Source of the DNA: Eubacterium sp. 14-2
GTDB lineage: Bacteria > Bacillota > Clostridia > Lachnospirales > Lachnospiraceae
DNA: 64,000 nucleotides
Assembly: GCF_000403845.2 (NCBI RefSeq)
Contig: NZ_KE159567.1
Coordinates: forward strand, 51,081-115,080
Direction: 5' to 3'
The translations under genes were made by a program, and so were the position numbers. The notes under the pieces are model-generated. The model saw nothing but the letters and a program-made list of their open reading frames with translations, searched no databases and was not told the origin of the DNA. Shown here piece by piece: positions 47,236 to 54,806 of the stretch. Numbering within the stretch: position 1 is the first letter of the stretch; every line of letters starts with the position of its first letter.

Positions 47236-47276
47236 ACAGGGAGGCATGTGACTCGATGAGTCACATGCCTCCCTGT
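47236..47276. repeat. perfect 19-bp inverted repeat with 3-base loop
   Basis: ACAGGGAGGCATGTGACTC (47236-47254), GAT, then the exact complement (47258-47276). No T tract follows on either strand, so it is not a standard intrinsic terminator. It marks the boundary between the core-like and the AT-rich accessory region. Confidence 0.85.
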
Positions 47277-47365
47277 AATTATCCCTGTAAAAACATAATT
47301 ATCAGAACCAGTTTTTTGAATTTGGGCAGCAGAAAATGAACTTCAAATTTGATGGATTTGCAGTC

Positions 47366-47418
47366 TTGACAGGCAGCATAAGATTTGTTACGCTAACAAT
47401 AGTCAATAAATTGACTAT
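47366..47418 (+). promoter_or_regulatory. MarR-gene promoter with palindromic operator
   Basis: TTGACA (47366-47371), 17 bases, weak -10 TACGCT (47389-47394). Overlapping the transcription start region is ATAGTCAA-TAAA-TTGACTAT (47399-47418), a perfect 8-bp palindrome, the size expected for a MarR dimer. Autorepression is likely. Confidence 0.75.
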
Positions 47419-47440
47419 ACTGCAATTGACTTTACAGGAG

Positions 47441-47914
47441 GTGGATGGTATAACAAAGGAAACCAGGAAAAACGCATATCTGTATTGCAAATTTCGGGAT
47501 GAGCAGCTTGCATTGTATGATGAGTACGCGAAACGTCACGGAATGCTGATGAAAACACTGTTAGTAGTTAATGTTTTATTTTATGATGATTTCTATGGCA
47601 GGGGCGGCGTAACACAGACGGAGATTTGCAGGCGCACCTTTCAGTCTAAACAGACAGTCAATCTGATTATACGAAATCTTTTAAGTGAGGCATATGTAAC
47701 GGTTGAAGAGCGAAAAGAAAATAAACGGGAGAAATTAGTGCGGATAACCGAAGCGGGCAAGGCTTACTGTGAAAAAGTCGTCCGCCACATCACATGGGCA
47801 GAAGATACGGCAATGTCCATGTTTACACAGGAGGAGCAAAAACAATTAATTGACCTTTCACGGACGTTTACAAAAAATCTGACAGAACTTATCAATCGGG
47901 AAACGGAGGATTAA
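47441..47914 (+). CDS. MarR-family transcriptional regulator
   Basis: About 157 residues. Helices before and after a winged HTH are visible: GGVTQTEICRRTFQSKQTVNLIIRN is the HTH, YVTVEERKENKREKLVRIT the wing, and the C-terminal helix (SRTFTKNLTELINRE) the dimer contact. The start is uncertain: GTG 47441 overlaps the GGAGG site, while ATA 47450 has ideal spacing. One base separates it from the nitroreductase, so it probably represses this operon in response to a small aromatic or redox ligand. Confidence 0.88.
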   Translation: MDGITKETRKNAYLYCKFRDEQLALYDEYAKRHGMLMKTLLVVNVLFYDDFYGRGGVTQTEICRRTFQSKQTVNLIIRNLLSEAYVTVEERKENKREKLVRITEAGKAYCEKVVRHITWAEDTAMSMFTQEEQKQLIDLSRTFTKNLTELINRETED

Positions 47915-48544
47915 ATGATGGAACTTTACGAAGCAATGAACAGAAGGAAAACGACGAGGGAATTTTTAGATACAGAAGTTGATTTTGAGGTCATTAAAAG
48001 AATTTTGGAAGCAGGAAACAAAGCTCCCACCTGGGATCATAACCGTAACTGGCAGTTTATCATTTTAAGAACCGATGAAGAAAAAGAATATGCTTTTTCC
48101 GAAGCCAAAGCGATTGCGGATAAATTCGATGCCCACAGGTATCTGAATATGCCCAGACCTTATCAGATTACATTGGGGCAAAAAATGTACGGTTATGCCA
48201 TGCCCAAACAATATACCATGCTGAAAGAAGCACCGTATGTGATTATACCATTATTCAAGTCAAAGGAATTGAATGGCGAGTATGTTTCCAAATTAAATCC
48301 TTTTGCTACTATTTGGTGTGTGATAGAAAATATCTTTTTAGCGGCAACAGCAGAAGGACTGTCCTGCTCCATGCGTATACCGCTGAATAAAGAACACGAT
48401 ATTGTTAAGAAAAAACTGAAAGTGCCGCCGACCTATATGATACCCGTGTTTATCGGTATTGGCTACGCAAATCCCGATGAAGTGCAATTAGAGCAATATA
48501 ATCCTGATATAGAGAAACAAATCCGCTTTGGGAGATGGAAATGA
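47915..48544 (+). CDS. nitroreductase-family flavoprotein
   Basis: A 209-residue protein. The N-terminal RRKTTREFLDTEVD and APTWDHNRNWQFIIL segments are the FMN-binding parts of nitroreductases. The C-terminal IGYANPDEV is also typical. It likely reduces nitro groups, quinones or related compounds with NAD(P)H. It immediately follows the MarR gene and overlaps the radical SAM gene by four bases, suggesting a three-gene operon. Confidence 0.85.
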   Translation: MMELYEAMNRRKTTREFLDTEVDFEVIKRILEAGNKAPTWDHNRNWQFIILRTDEEKEYAFSEAKAIADKFDAHRYLNMPRPYQITLGQKMYGYAMPKQYTMLKEAPYVIIPLFKSKELNGEYVSKLNPFATIWCVIENIFLAATAEGLSCSMRIPLNKEHDIVKKKLKVPPTYMIPVFIGIGYANPDEVQLEQYNPDIEKQIRFGRWK

Positions 48545-49878
48545 TTATAAAAGAAATTACGGCAAAAAGTATTATATCAAAATCAAATCTGCCCGTCTGT
48601 GAGTATGCGGTCAACCCCTATGTGGGTTGTACTCACGCTTGCAAATACTGTTATGCTTCTTTTATGAAACGCTTTACAAACCATCCCGAACCGTGGGGCG
48701 AGTTTCTTGACGTAAAGTATTGGGATAAAATAAAAAACCCGAAAAAGTATGCGGGCAGGGAATTGTTTATCGGCTCTGTTACAGACCCATATAATCCCCA
48801 GGAAGAAGTCTATGGGCGCACAAGAACTTTGCTGACTGAACTGAAAGGCAGCGGAGCAAAACTCTCTATCGCAACAAAATCAGACCTGATTATGCGTGAT
48901 TTAGATTTGATAAAGGATTTTCCCGATGTTCGTGTATCATGGTCAATCAATACACTTGATGAAACTTTCAAAGATGATATGGATAAGGCGGTGTCTGTTG
49001 AACGTCGTTTTGCTGCTATGAAAGCGTTTCACAGAGCCGGTGTTCGTACTACCTGTTTTATCTCGCCTGTTTTCCCGATGATTACTGATGTAAAAGCGAT
49101 TATTGGACAGGCAAAAGAATACTGTAATTTGATTTGGCTGGAAAACCTCAATCTCCGTGGCAGTTATACGAGGAAGGTGATTATATTGAGCAATAAGGTA
49201 TATGTTGATGTACTTGCAGAGTTTTCAAAGGACGGACTGCTCATTCCCAAAGAGATAACATGGGAAGATGGCAGAAAGTATGAGATTACACAAGTAAAAG
49301 ACAGGGTGTATGAAGAATACAAAAAGTATGTAACAGAGCATGATAAAGCCCCTGATTTACTGGCAGATGAACAGATTGTTGAAGCTGTACTTGATAAGAT
49401 AAATGAGGCACAAATCTGGATACCTGATGGAGAAATATACGATTATTATCGAAGAAAGAAACCACAACTTCAAAAGAGGCTGGATAATGAAAAGGTGATT
49501 AAGTTTAAATCCTATGTCAGTTTTTATAAGAGCATTGTTGATCAGGATAGGGCATCCGTTGTTATATGCAATCTCAAGCATGAGATTATTTACATGAATC
49601 CGGCAGCTGTTATCAGCTATGCAAAGAGAGGTGGCGATAAACTTATTGGAAGAAGTCTGTTAGATTGCCATAATCCAGAATCCAGGGATAAAATACAGCA
49701 GGTTGTGGACTGGTTTGCAGCAGATGAAAGCCATAATATCGTCTATATTTTTCACAATGAGAAACAGAATAAAGATGTTTACATGGTGGCACTCAGAGAC
49801 GAGGGTAAGCTGATAGGATATTATGAGAAACATGAATATCGAAATTCAGAAACCATGAAACTATATGATTTGTGGTGA
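48541..49878 (+). CDS. mosaic ORF: SplB-type radical SAM domain joined to other gene pieces and a PAS domain
   Basis: A 445-residue frame. Residues ~1-210 are a radical SAM domain (NPYVGCTHACKYCYASFMKR, CxxxCxxC; FIGSVTDPYNPQEE). At residue 216, AGGAAGGTG is followed by an in-frame TTG and SNKVYVDVLAEFSKDG plus WEDGRKYEITQVKD, which looks like the start of a separate small protein. Residues ~318-445 form a PAS domain (FYKSIVDQDRASVVICNLKH ... IIYMNPAAV). The pieces seem to have joined by deletion within a gene cluster. Whether the chimera works is unknown. It overlaps the nitroreductase stop. Confidence 0.7.
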   Translation: MIIKEITAKSIISKSNLPVCEYAVNPYVGCTHACKYCYASFMKRFTNHPEPWGEFLDVKYWDKIKNPKKYAGRELFIGSVTDPYNPQEEVYGRTRTLLTELKGSGAKLSIATKSDLIMRDLDLIKDFPDVRVSWSINTLDETFKDDMDKAVSVERRFAAMKAFHRAGVRTTCFISPVFPMITDVKAIIGQAKEYCNLIWLENLNLRGSYTRKVIILSNKVYVDVLAEFSKDGLLIPKEITWEDGRKYEITQVKDRVYEEYKKYVTEHDKAPDLLADEQIVEAVLDKINEAQIWIPDGEIYDYYRRKKPQLQKRLDNEKVIKFKSYVSFYKSIVDQDRASVVICNLKHEIIYMNPAAVISYAKRGGDKLIGRSLLDCHNPESRDKIQQVVDWFAADESHNIVYIFHNEKQNKDVYMVALRDEGKLIGYYEKHEYRNSETMKLYDLW

Positions 49879-49882
49879 TGAT

Positions 49883-50250
49883 ATGACTAAGGATGAATGG
49901 TACAGGCGGTTATTTGAGCGGCTGGATAATTCCAAGTTCTGAAGCAGTTTCCATCTGAAGCAGAAAGATATTGATTACATAAATGAAAAAGGGTTGGACA
50001 CAATCAGACAACATGCAAAGGATTTCATTACAAAAAGAGAAGCTCCGTCATATATAGCAAATGAAGGCAAACAGACACCAATGCGTGGTCATCCGGTATT
50101 TATTGCCCAACATGCAACGGCAACATGCTGTAGGGAGTGTATCCGAAAGTGGCATAAAATGCAACCGGGAAAGGAACTAAGTCAGGTGCAGCGGATTATC
50201 TTGTAGATGTAATTATGACATGGATTCAACGAGAAATGGAGAGAGGTTAG
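49883..50250 (+). pseudogene. DUF4186 pseudogene with a stop and a frameshift
   Basis: MTKDEWYRRLFERLDNSKF is followed by TGA at 49940-49942, where Arg would be expected (CGA to TGA). The same frame continues with FHLKQKDIDYINEKGLDTIR and KQTPMRGHPVFIAQHATATC, the DUF4186 core. Around 50185-50200 a one-base shift breaks the end; the other frame reads LVDVIMTWIQREMERG, the expected C-terminus, and ends at 50250. The gene is thus inactivated twice. Confidence 0.85.
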
Positions 50251-50591
50251 TGCAGATATTTGTAGATGCAGATGCAGTAGATTATAAACTGATCAGCATT
50301 TGTCATAAAGGGGATGTAGTAGTATCGCAGGATTATGGTGTCGCTGCTATGGCACTTGGGAAAGGTGTATATGCTATTCACCAATCAGGCAAGTGGTACA
50401 CGAATGAGAACATAGATCAGATGCTTATGGAGCGACATCTTAACAAGAAGGCAAGACGCAGCTCTCATAAGAATCATATGAAAGGACCGAGAAAGCGTAC
50501 AGAAGATGATGATGTACGCTTTGCACAGTCCTTTGAAAAACTCATACTGATGGCAAAGTCAAAAGAAGGTGCTCAGAGTGGGACTATTTAA
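50250..50591 (+). CDS. DUF188 (YaiI/YqxD-type) protein with internal deletion
   Basis: A 113-residue frame from GTG 50250, overlapping the previous stop. VQIFVDADA is the family's N-terminus, but the next residues are already VDYKLISICHKGDVVVSQDYG, which lie ~50 residues later in full-length members (~150 aa). So a deletion between similar DADA-coding stretches probably removed the middle, including most of the nuclease-like (PIN-type) fold. The rest (AAMALGKGVYAIHQSG, KGPRKRTEDDDVRFAQSF) is well preserved. Probably non-functional. Confidence 0.75.
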   Translation: MQIFVDADAVDYKLISICHKGDVVVSQDYGVAAMALGKGVYAIHQSGKWYTNENIDQMLMERHLNKKARRSSHKNHMKGPRKRTEDDDVRFAQSFEKLILMAKSKEGAQSGTI

Positions 50592-50796
50592 GAAAAAGAT
50601 AGTTACAAAGACATATGATAAAGAAAATAAGAAACCAGTAATCAAAGCGAGCATATGTAATGGCGAGCAGGTTGCAGGCTTTAAGGACATTCATACAGGT
50701 AAGATAGAAGAGGTCATGCTGATTAAAAATCAAGCAGACCTTGATGCATTCAAGAAAATGTATGCAATAGATGAAGAGATAGAGAAGGAATATTAA
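50578..50796 (+). CDS. small hypothetical protein
   Basis: A 72-residue protein from GTG 50578 (GLFKKKIVTKTYDKENKK), overlapping the DUF188 frame by 14 bases. It is basic at the start and acidic at the end (FKKMYAIDEEIEKEY), with strand-rich VIKASICNGEQVAGFKDIHT. I recall similar short proteins in Lachnospiraceae but no assigned function. It precedes the macrodomain gene by three bases. Confidence 0.6.
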   Translation: MGLFKKKIVTKTYDKENKKPVIKASICNGEQVAGFKDIHTGKIEEVMLIKNQADLDAFKKMYAIDEEIEKEY

Positions 50797-50799
50797 ACA

Positions 50800-51324
50800 A
50801 TGTATTTGATTAAGACGATAAAAGGTGACATAACAAAAGTAACAGATGTGCAGACAATCGTAAATGCGGCTAACAATTCACTTCTTGGTGGAGGCGGTGT
50901 AGATGGTGCAATTCACAGAGCAGCAGGATCGGAATTTCTGGCGGAGTGCAGGACACTTAACGGATGTGAGACTGGAGAAGCAAAGATAACAAAAGCCTAT
51001 AATCTGCCATGTGATTATGTGATACATACTGTAGGACCGATATGGAATGCAGGAAGGAATAGAGAAGAGGAACTTCTTGCTAACTGCTATTTTAATTCTA
51101 TGCAACTGGCAATGGATAATGGAATTAGGTCTATTGCATTTCCTTCTATATCAACGGGAGTATATAGTTTCCCGGTTGAGTTGGCAGCAAAGATTGCAAT
51201 ACATACAGTAAATAGGTTCTTGCAGGATAATCCGGATTGTTTTGATCTGGTGGAGTGGGTGCTATTTGATACTCATACTGAATCGGTGTATGAAGCTGAG
51301 GTTGATAAATTATACGATAAATAA
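50800..51324 (+). CDS. macrodomain protein (O-acetyl-ADP-ribose deacetylase-like)
   Basis: A 174-residue protein spanning one macrodomain. Hallmarks: [21 protein letters not shown] (ADP-ribose distal site with the catalytic Asn and Asp-Gly region) and [13 protein letters not shown] (phosphate loop). The MacroD/YmdB type removes ADP-ribose from proteins or hydrolyses O-acetyl-ADP-ribose. Three bases separate it from the small upstream gene. Confidence 0.92.
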   Translation: MYLIKTIKGDITKVTDVQTIVNAANNSLLGGGGVDGAIHRAAGSEFLAECRTLNGCETGEAKITKAYNLPCDYVIHTVGPIWNAGRNREEELLANCYFNSMQLAMDNGIRSIAFPSISTGVYSFPVELAAKIAIHTVNRFLQDNPDCFDLVEWVLFDTHTESVYEAEVDKLYDK

Positions 51325-51344
51325 AATGACAAAAGGGAGCTTTT

Positions 51345-51734
51345 ATGTACGCTGAAAAAACAGATTATGATGATATTGAAATGTCGAGCAGGTTACGGAA
51401 TATTCTCAGAAGAAATGGATTTGAGTCATTGGAAGGATTGGGAGAATATCCAAAGGAACATTTTATAAAGTTTCGTAATATGGGACCAACAACATTGCAG
51501 GAGCTGTATACGATTTGTGAGAATCAGGGGATAAAACTGCGTAGTATAGAAGATCTGAATGATATGGAGCATGGAGTCAGATTTGATGACTTTTTATGCA
51601 TGGATGCGTTTAGAATGGGGATAAAAAGCAAAGATGATTTGAGAAGATATAGTCTTGAGGAACTTGAAAATATGTGCCCGAAGGATAAAAGGTTGTTTGT
51701 AAGATTAAAGAAGTTGAAAACAATACAGGGGTAA
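51345..51734 (+). CDS. protein with RNA polymerase alpha C-terminal-like domains
   Basis: A 129-residue soluble protein. SSRLRNILRRNGFESLEGLG with KFRNMGPTTLQELYTICENQG has the helix-hairpin-helix pattern of the RNA polymerase alpha C-terminal domain, and the second half (AFRMGIKSKDDLRRYSLEE) may be a related repeat. It may bind DNA or RNA polymerase. GGAG lies upstream of the ATG. Function is inferred from fold only. Confidence 0.65.
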   Translation: MYAEKTDYDDIEMSSRLRNILRRNGFESLEGLGEYPKEHFIKFRNMGPTTLQELYTICENQGIKLRSIEDLNDMEHGVRFDDFLCMDAFRMGIKSKDDLRRYSLEELENMCPKDKRLFVRLKKLKTIQG

Positions 51735-51738
51735 TCTT

Positions 51739-51882
51739 ATGTTTAACATGATAATTAGTGGAAACTCAATTTTGTCGGGTGGCAACTGTAAAATTGAAGG
51801 TAGTATAGTTGTACTGTTTGTAAATTTGATTTTAATGTTTGGATTTGTAATGGCAAAAAAGAAAAGGGATAAAAATCTATAA
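51739..51882 (+). CDS. possible 47-residue membrane peptide
   Basis: A short frame: a polar start, one hydrophobic helix (SIVVLFVNLILMFGFVMA) and a basic end (KKKRDKN), fitting a single-pass small protein. The ribosome site is weak (GGGGTAATC). In the following 190 bases a further 37-codon frame (from 51948) is possible but unsupported. Confidence 0.35.
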   Translation: MFNMIISGNSILSGGNCKIEGSIVVLFVNLILMFGFVMAKKKRDKNL

Positions 51883-52072
51883 ATCCAATTTTATTGATCC
51901 AAAATCAAGGAAGATTCATAATAAGCGAGAAAACAGAGATTAATTATATGCAGACAAAACTCATCCGGCTTCCTTCAGAGGAGTGGCATTTACCCGTTGA
52001 GCAGATTGTTCACTTTAACCACCTCAAAGGATTGGGAGGAAGAAACGCCTATTTGGCATAAAGGAGAATAAA

Positions 52073-52606
52073 ATGGAATACCAGTACAAACTTCGTCCAC
52101 ATCACGGATTGTGTATCTCCTTTTTCTCAGTGAAAAAGTATAATGAAAAATATAAAGAATATATAAAGAAAATAATAGCTGAATTAGAAAACACTTCAAT
52201 TGTTTGTGTCACATTGCAGTTAGATATTTTTTGTGAGGGATGTTCCAGTAGATTACAAGATGGAAGCTGTAGTGTTGCTGATAAGGTTCGAGAATATGAT
52301 CAAAAGATTCTTGAATTATGTGGATGGAAAGAAGGAATGCTACTTCCGTATTCTGAATTTAAACAAGCTATTCATGATAATATTTTGTCTTGTAAAAAGT
52401 GTGAAATAATTTGTGGTGATTGTGAATGGAGCGAAATTTGTTACATAAATGAAAGAAAAAATAAAAAGCTAATATGTTGGATTAATGAACAAGATAAAAT
52501 ATTGTCTTTCCACCAAGAAGAAGGATTTGTGCAAAAGGAATTTACAGACAGAGACGAGCTTCGATGCTTCTTGCTTGCAGTGTATGGAATATATAGGATA
52601 CAGTAA
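52073..52606 (+). CDS. DUF1284 Cys-rich protein
   Basis: A 177-residue protein. LRPHHGLCISFFSVKKYNEKY matches the DUF1284 start (LRxHHxLCxxFF.GKGYSxxF). Cysteines follow in DIFCEGCSSRLQDGSCS and in CKKCEIICGDCEWSEICY, suggesting one or two metal or Fe-S sites. Function is unknown; some relatives are annotated as iron-sulfur proteins. AAAGGAG precedes the ATG. Confidence 0.8.
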   Translation: MEYQYKLRPHHGLCISFFSVKKYNEKYKEYIKKIIAELENTSIVCVTLQLDIFCEGCSSRLQDGSCSVADKVREYDQKILELCGWKEGMLLPYSEFKQAIHDNILSCKKCEIICGDCEWSEICYINERKNKKLICWINEQDKILSFHQEEGFVQKEFTDRDELRCFLLAVYGIYRIQ

Positions 52607-52756
52607 TAAAAACTGTAAGGTTATATATGAATCCGCTATATAAGCTCTTTCGTTTATCTGGCAAACTAGACAGGCTTAAAAATCATATTCTACCTTCGAG
52701 GGGTATGTTTTTTCTCTAAAAAAGAGTACGATCAATATAAAAAAGGAGGTAGATGG

Positions 52757-53653
52757 ATGGATCTTATCAAAATTGGAAAATACATTGCAGGTAAGAGAAA
52801 GTCATTGGGGATGACGCAAAAGCAACTGGCAGAAAAATTAGGTATGAGTGATAAGTCTGTTTCTAAATGGGAGAGAGGAATCTGTTTGCCGGATGTATCA
52901 GTATACTTAGAATTATGCGGAATATTAGGTATTAGTCTTAATGAGTTCTTGGCTGGTGAAGATATTGAAATAGATAATATTGAAAAAAAATCAGAAGATA
53001 CATTGATACAGATAACAAAGGACAGTGGCCGCAAACAACGATACTTAAAGAGAATCATTATAGTGCTTCTTATTGTAGTGGGAATATCTATGGTTACTTT
53101 TGGATCCATCGTATGTAATAAATTGCGACAACCACAAAACTATATTGAAGCAGTAGATTCAGATAGTATAGGAATGAAAACTGCTGAATTGTTATCAGGA
53201 ATTGATGGAACAATGATGTTTCGATACAATTCAAGGGATACATTTAAAACGTTATCTATTTATTTGTCAGAATATCAGCTTGGACAACGAGTTTCACATA
53301 AAAAAGTTTTGGAACTTTCCTATGAAGATGTGAAATCTTCCACAAATGGATTGATTGTCATTACACCGGATTTTGATAATTTTACTGCAAAGCTCATCGC
53401 AGCAGATAAATATTCAAAATATATGACAGAAATACCAATTTTGGAGGGAGTTACAAACAGGGAATATTATGGAAGATCAGCAACGTCTATTGAAAACAAA
53501 TGCAAGATAGAGTATGGAACAGAGCAAGGATTAGCGGCACTGATTTATGGAGAAAAGGGGTTAAGTTCGTTGCCAATACAGGATATTACAGGGGAGCATA
53601 TAGATACCGATAATGAGTACATGTATTACTATTCGGTTGAATTCATAAAATAG
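52757..53653 (+). CDS. XRE-family regulator with membrane helix and extracellular domain
   Basis: A 298-residue protein. Residues ~6-62 are an XRE HTH (IAGKRKSLGMTQKQLAEKLG, SDKSVSKWERGICLPD). A basic stretch and a membrane helix (IIIVLLIVVGISMVTFGSIV, ~97-117) follow, then an external domain of ~180 residues of unknown fold. HTH proteins anchored in the membrane of this type may sense envelope signals. AAGGAGG precedes the ATG; a terminator follows. Its gene stands alone. Confidence 0.85.
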   Translation: MDLIKIGKYIAGKRKSLGMTQKQLAEKLGMSDKSVSKWERGICLPDVSVYLELCGILGISLNEFLAGEDIEIDNIEKKSEDTLIQITKDSGRKQRYLKRIIIVLLIVVGISMVTFGSIVCNKLRQPQNYIEAVDSDSIGMKTAELLSGIDGTMMFRYNSRDTFKTLSIYLSEYQLGQRVSHKKVLELSYEDVKSSTNGLIVITPDFDNFTAKLIAADKYSKYMTEIPILEGVTNREYYGRSATSIENKCKIEYGTEQGLAALIYGEKGLSSLPIQDITGEHIDTDNEYMYYYSVEFIK

Positions 53654-53670
53654 CACTAATAAAAAGAAGA

Positions 53671-53712
53671 GGATGTCACGTAATCTGCTTTGATTCGGTG
53701 GCATCCTTTTTT
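53671..53712 (+). terminator. terminator after the membrane XRE gene
   Basis: GGATGTCAC pairs with GTGGCATCC around a ~18-base loop, followed by TTTTTT. Confidence 0.85.
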
Positions 53713-53743
53713 GGCATTTGGTTTTTTACGGGCATTATAGATT

Positions 53744-54607
53744 TCATAACTTATTTCTTATTTTTCTGTATTCTCTTGGCGAATATCCTTTCAGCTTGTG
53801 AAAAAGCCGGCTGAAATAAAGCTGGTTATCATATCCGACAATCTTAGAAATCTCATTGATGGAATAAGTTGTTGTTTCAAGTAACATCTGAGCATTGTTG
53901 ATACGGATTCCCACAATGAATTGCATTGGTGTAGAACCGGTATATTTTTTGAAATTTCGGATAAACCAGCTGACACTCATGCCTCGTGAGGCAGCATAAT
54001 CATCAATATTGATATTTTGATTGTAGTTTTCACTGAAAAAGGTAACAGCATTATCCATCTCATGATCAAGATATTCATTTTTTAATATGTGCTCTCTTGT
54101 CAGTTCCCGGTGGAAACTGATCAGAAGATGACGTAGCAAAAGGACAAGCATTTCCTCATAATTGTCTTGACAGCGTTGGAGCTCGATAATGATACGTTTG
54201 AAAATTTGTTCATATTCATTAGATGTACCCACTTGAAAGACACGTTCTTTATCCGGAAACCCATATTGACGTAAGATATTTTTCACATTGCTTCCTGTGA
54301 AGTGAATCCAGTATACTTCTGTCTTATCTTCTCCGTAATATTCATATTTTTGGAGTTCTTTCGGTCTGTACAGTACAATGTTGCCGGCTGGAACAATCGT
54401 TTCATTATTTACATTATCAAAATGAAAATGCCCACAACCAGCAGTGATATATATAATCTGATAATCCAGACGACCCCTTGGACGGTAGGACGGAAGTTTG
54501 GGATGTCTGGAAAGACGGTAAGTACCACAGCTACCGACAATCAGCGGACGACTTTTGTCTTTGAAATCCATATGTGAGTGGTTCAAATAACCGGTGTTCA
54601 AATGCAT
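53744..54607 (-). CDS. AraC-family regulator, divergent from the beta-galactosidase gene
   Basis: A 287-residue protein. Residues ~20-110 are a cupin-like sugar-sensing domain (YIITAGCGHFHFDNVNNETIV, IVLYRPKELQKYEYYG, EVYWIHFTG). Residues ~185-285 carry the two AraC helix-turn-helix motifs (INIDDYAASRGMSVSWFIRNF; INEISKIVGYDNQLYFSRLF). It reads away from lacZ, so it is the likely activator of the galactoside cassette, responding to a sugar. Confidence 0.9.
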   Translation of the reverse strand: MHLNTGYLNHSHMDFKDKSRPLIVGSCGTYRLSRHPKLPSYRPRGRLDYQIIYITAGCGHFHFDNVNNETIVPAGNIVLYRPKELQKYEYYGEDKTEVYWIHFTGSNVKNILRQYGFPDKERVFQVGTSNEYEQIFKRIIIELQRCQDNYEEMLVLLLRHLLISFHRELTREHILKNEYLDHEMDNAVTFFSENYNQNINIDDYAASRGMSVSWFIRNFKKYTGSTPMQFIVGIRINNAQMLLETTTYSINEISKIVGYDNQLYFSRLFHKLKGYSPREYRKIRNKL

Positions 54608-54806
54608 AGGACAGCACCTCTTTTCGTACTTTTTATCATTGTATCATTTAGTGCATATTTTGTCTAATCCAATTCATAGACATATTTTGCGAATTAGGAT
54701 AAGCTATATATAGCATAACTAAGGAACGTAAACAAAAAGTAAAGTATAAGGTTTGCTTTAGGAAAACAAAGAACAAAAAAGTATATGTATTGGAGGAGAG
54801 CTATTT
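54608..54806. promoter_or_regulatory. divergent control region of the beta-galactosidase cassette
   Basis: About 200 bases. TCTAATCC and AGGAT-rich arms (54662-54700) form an imperfect inverted repeat around the centre, and GCTATATATAGC (54703-54714) is a perfect 12-bp palindrome. These are candidate sites for AraC-type binding and the -10 of lacZ. GGAGGAG lies at 54793 ahead of the lacZ start. Confidence 0.55.

Noticed and set aside
46165-47247. 360-codon minus-strand frame rich in Phe/Leu
   Set aside because: Antisense of the coiled-coil gene; the composition is what GAA/GAG-rich DNA gives on the other strand.
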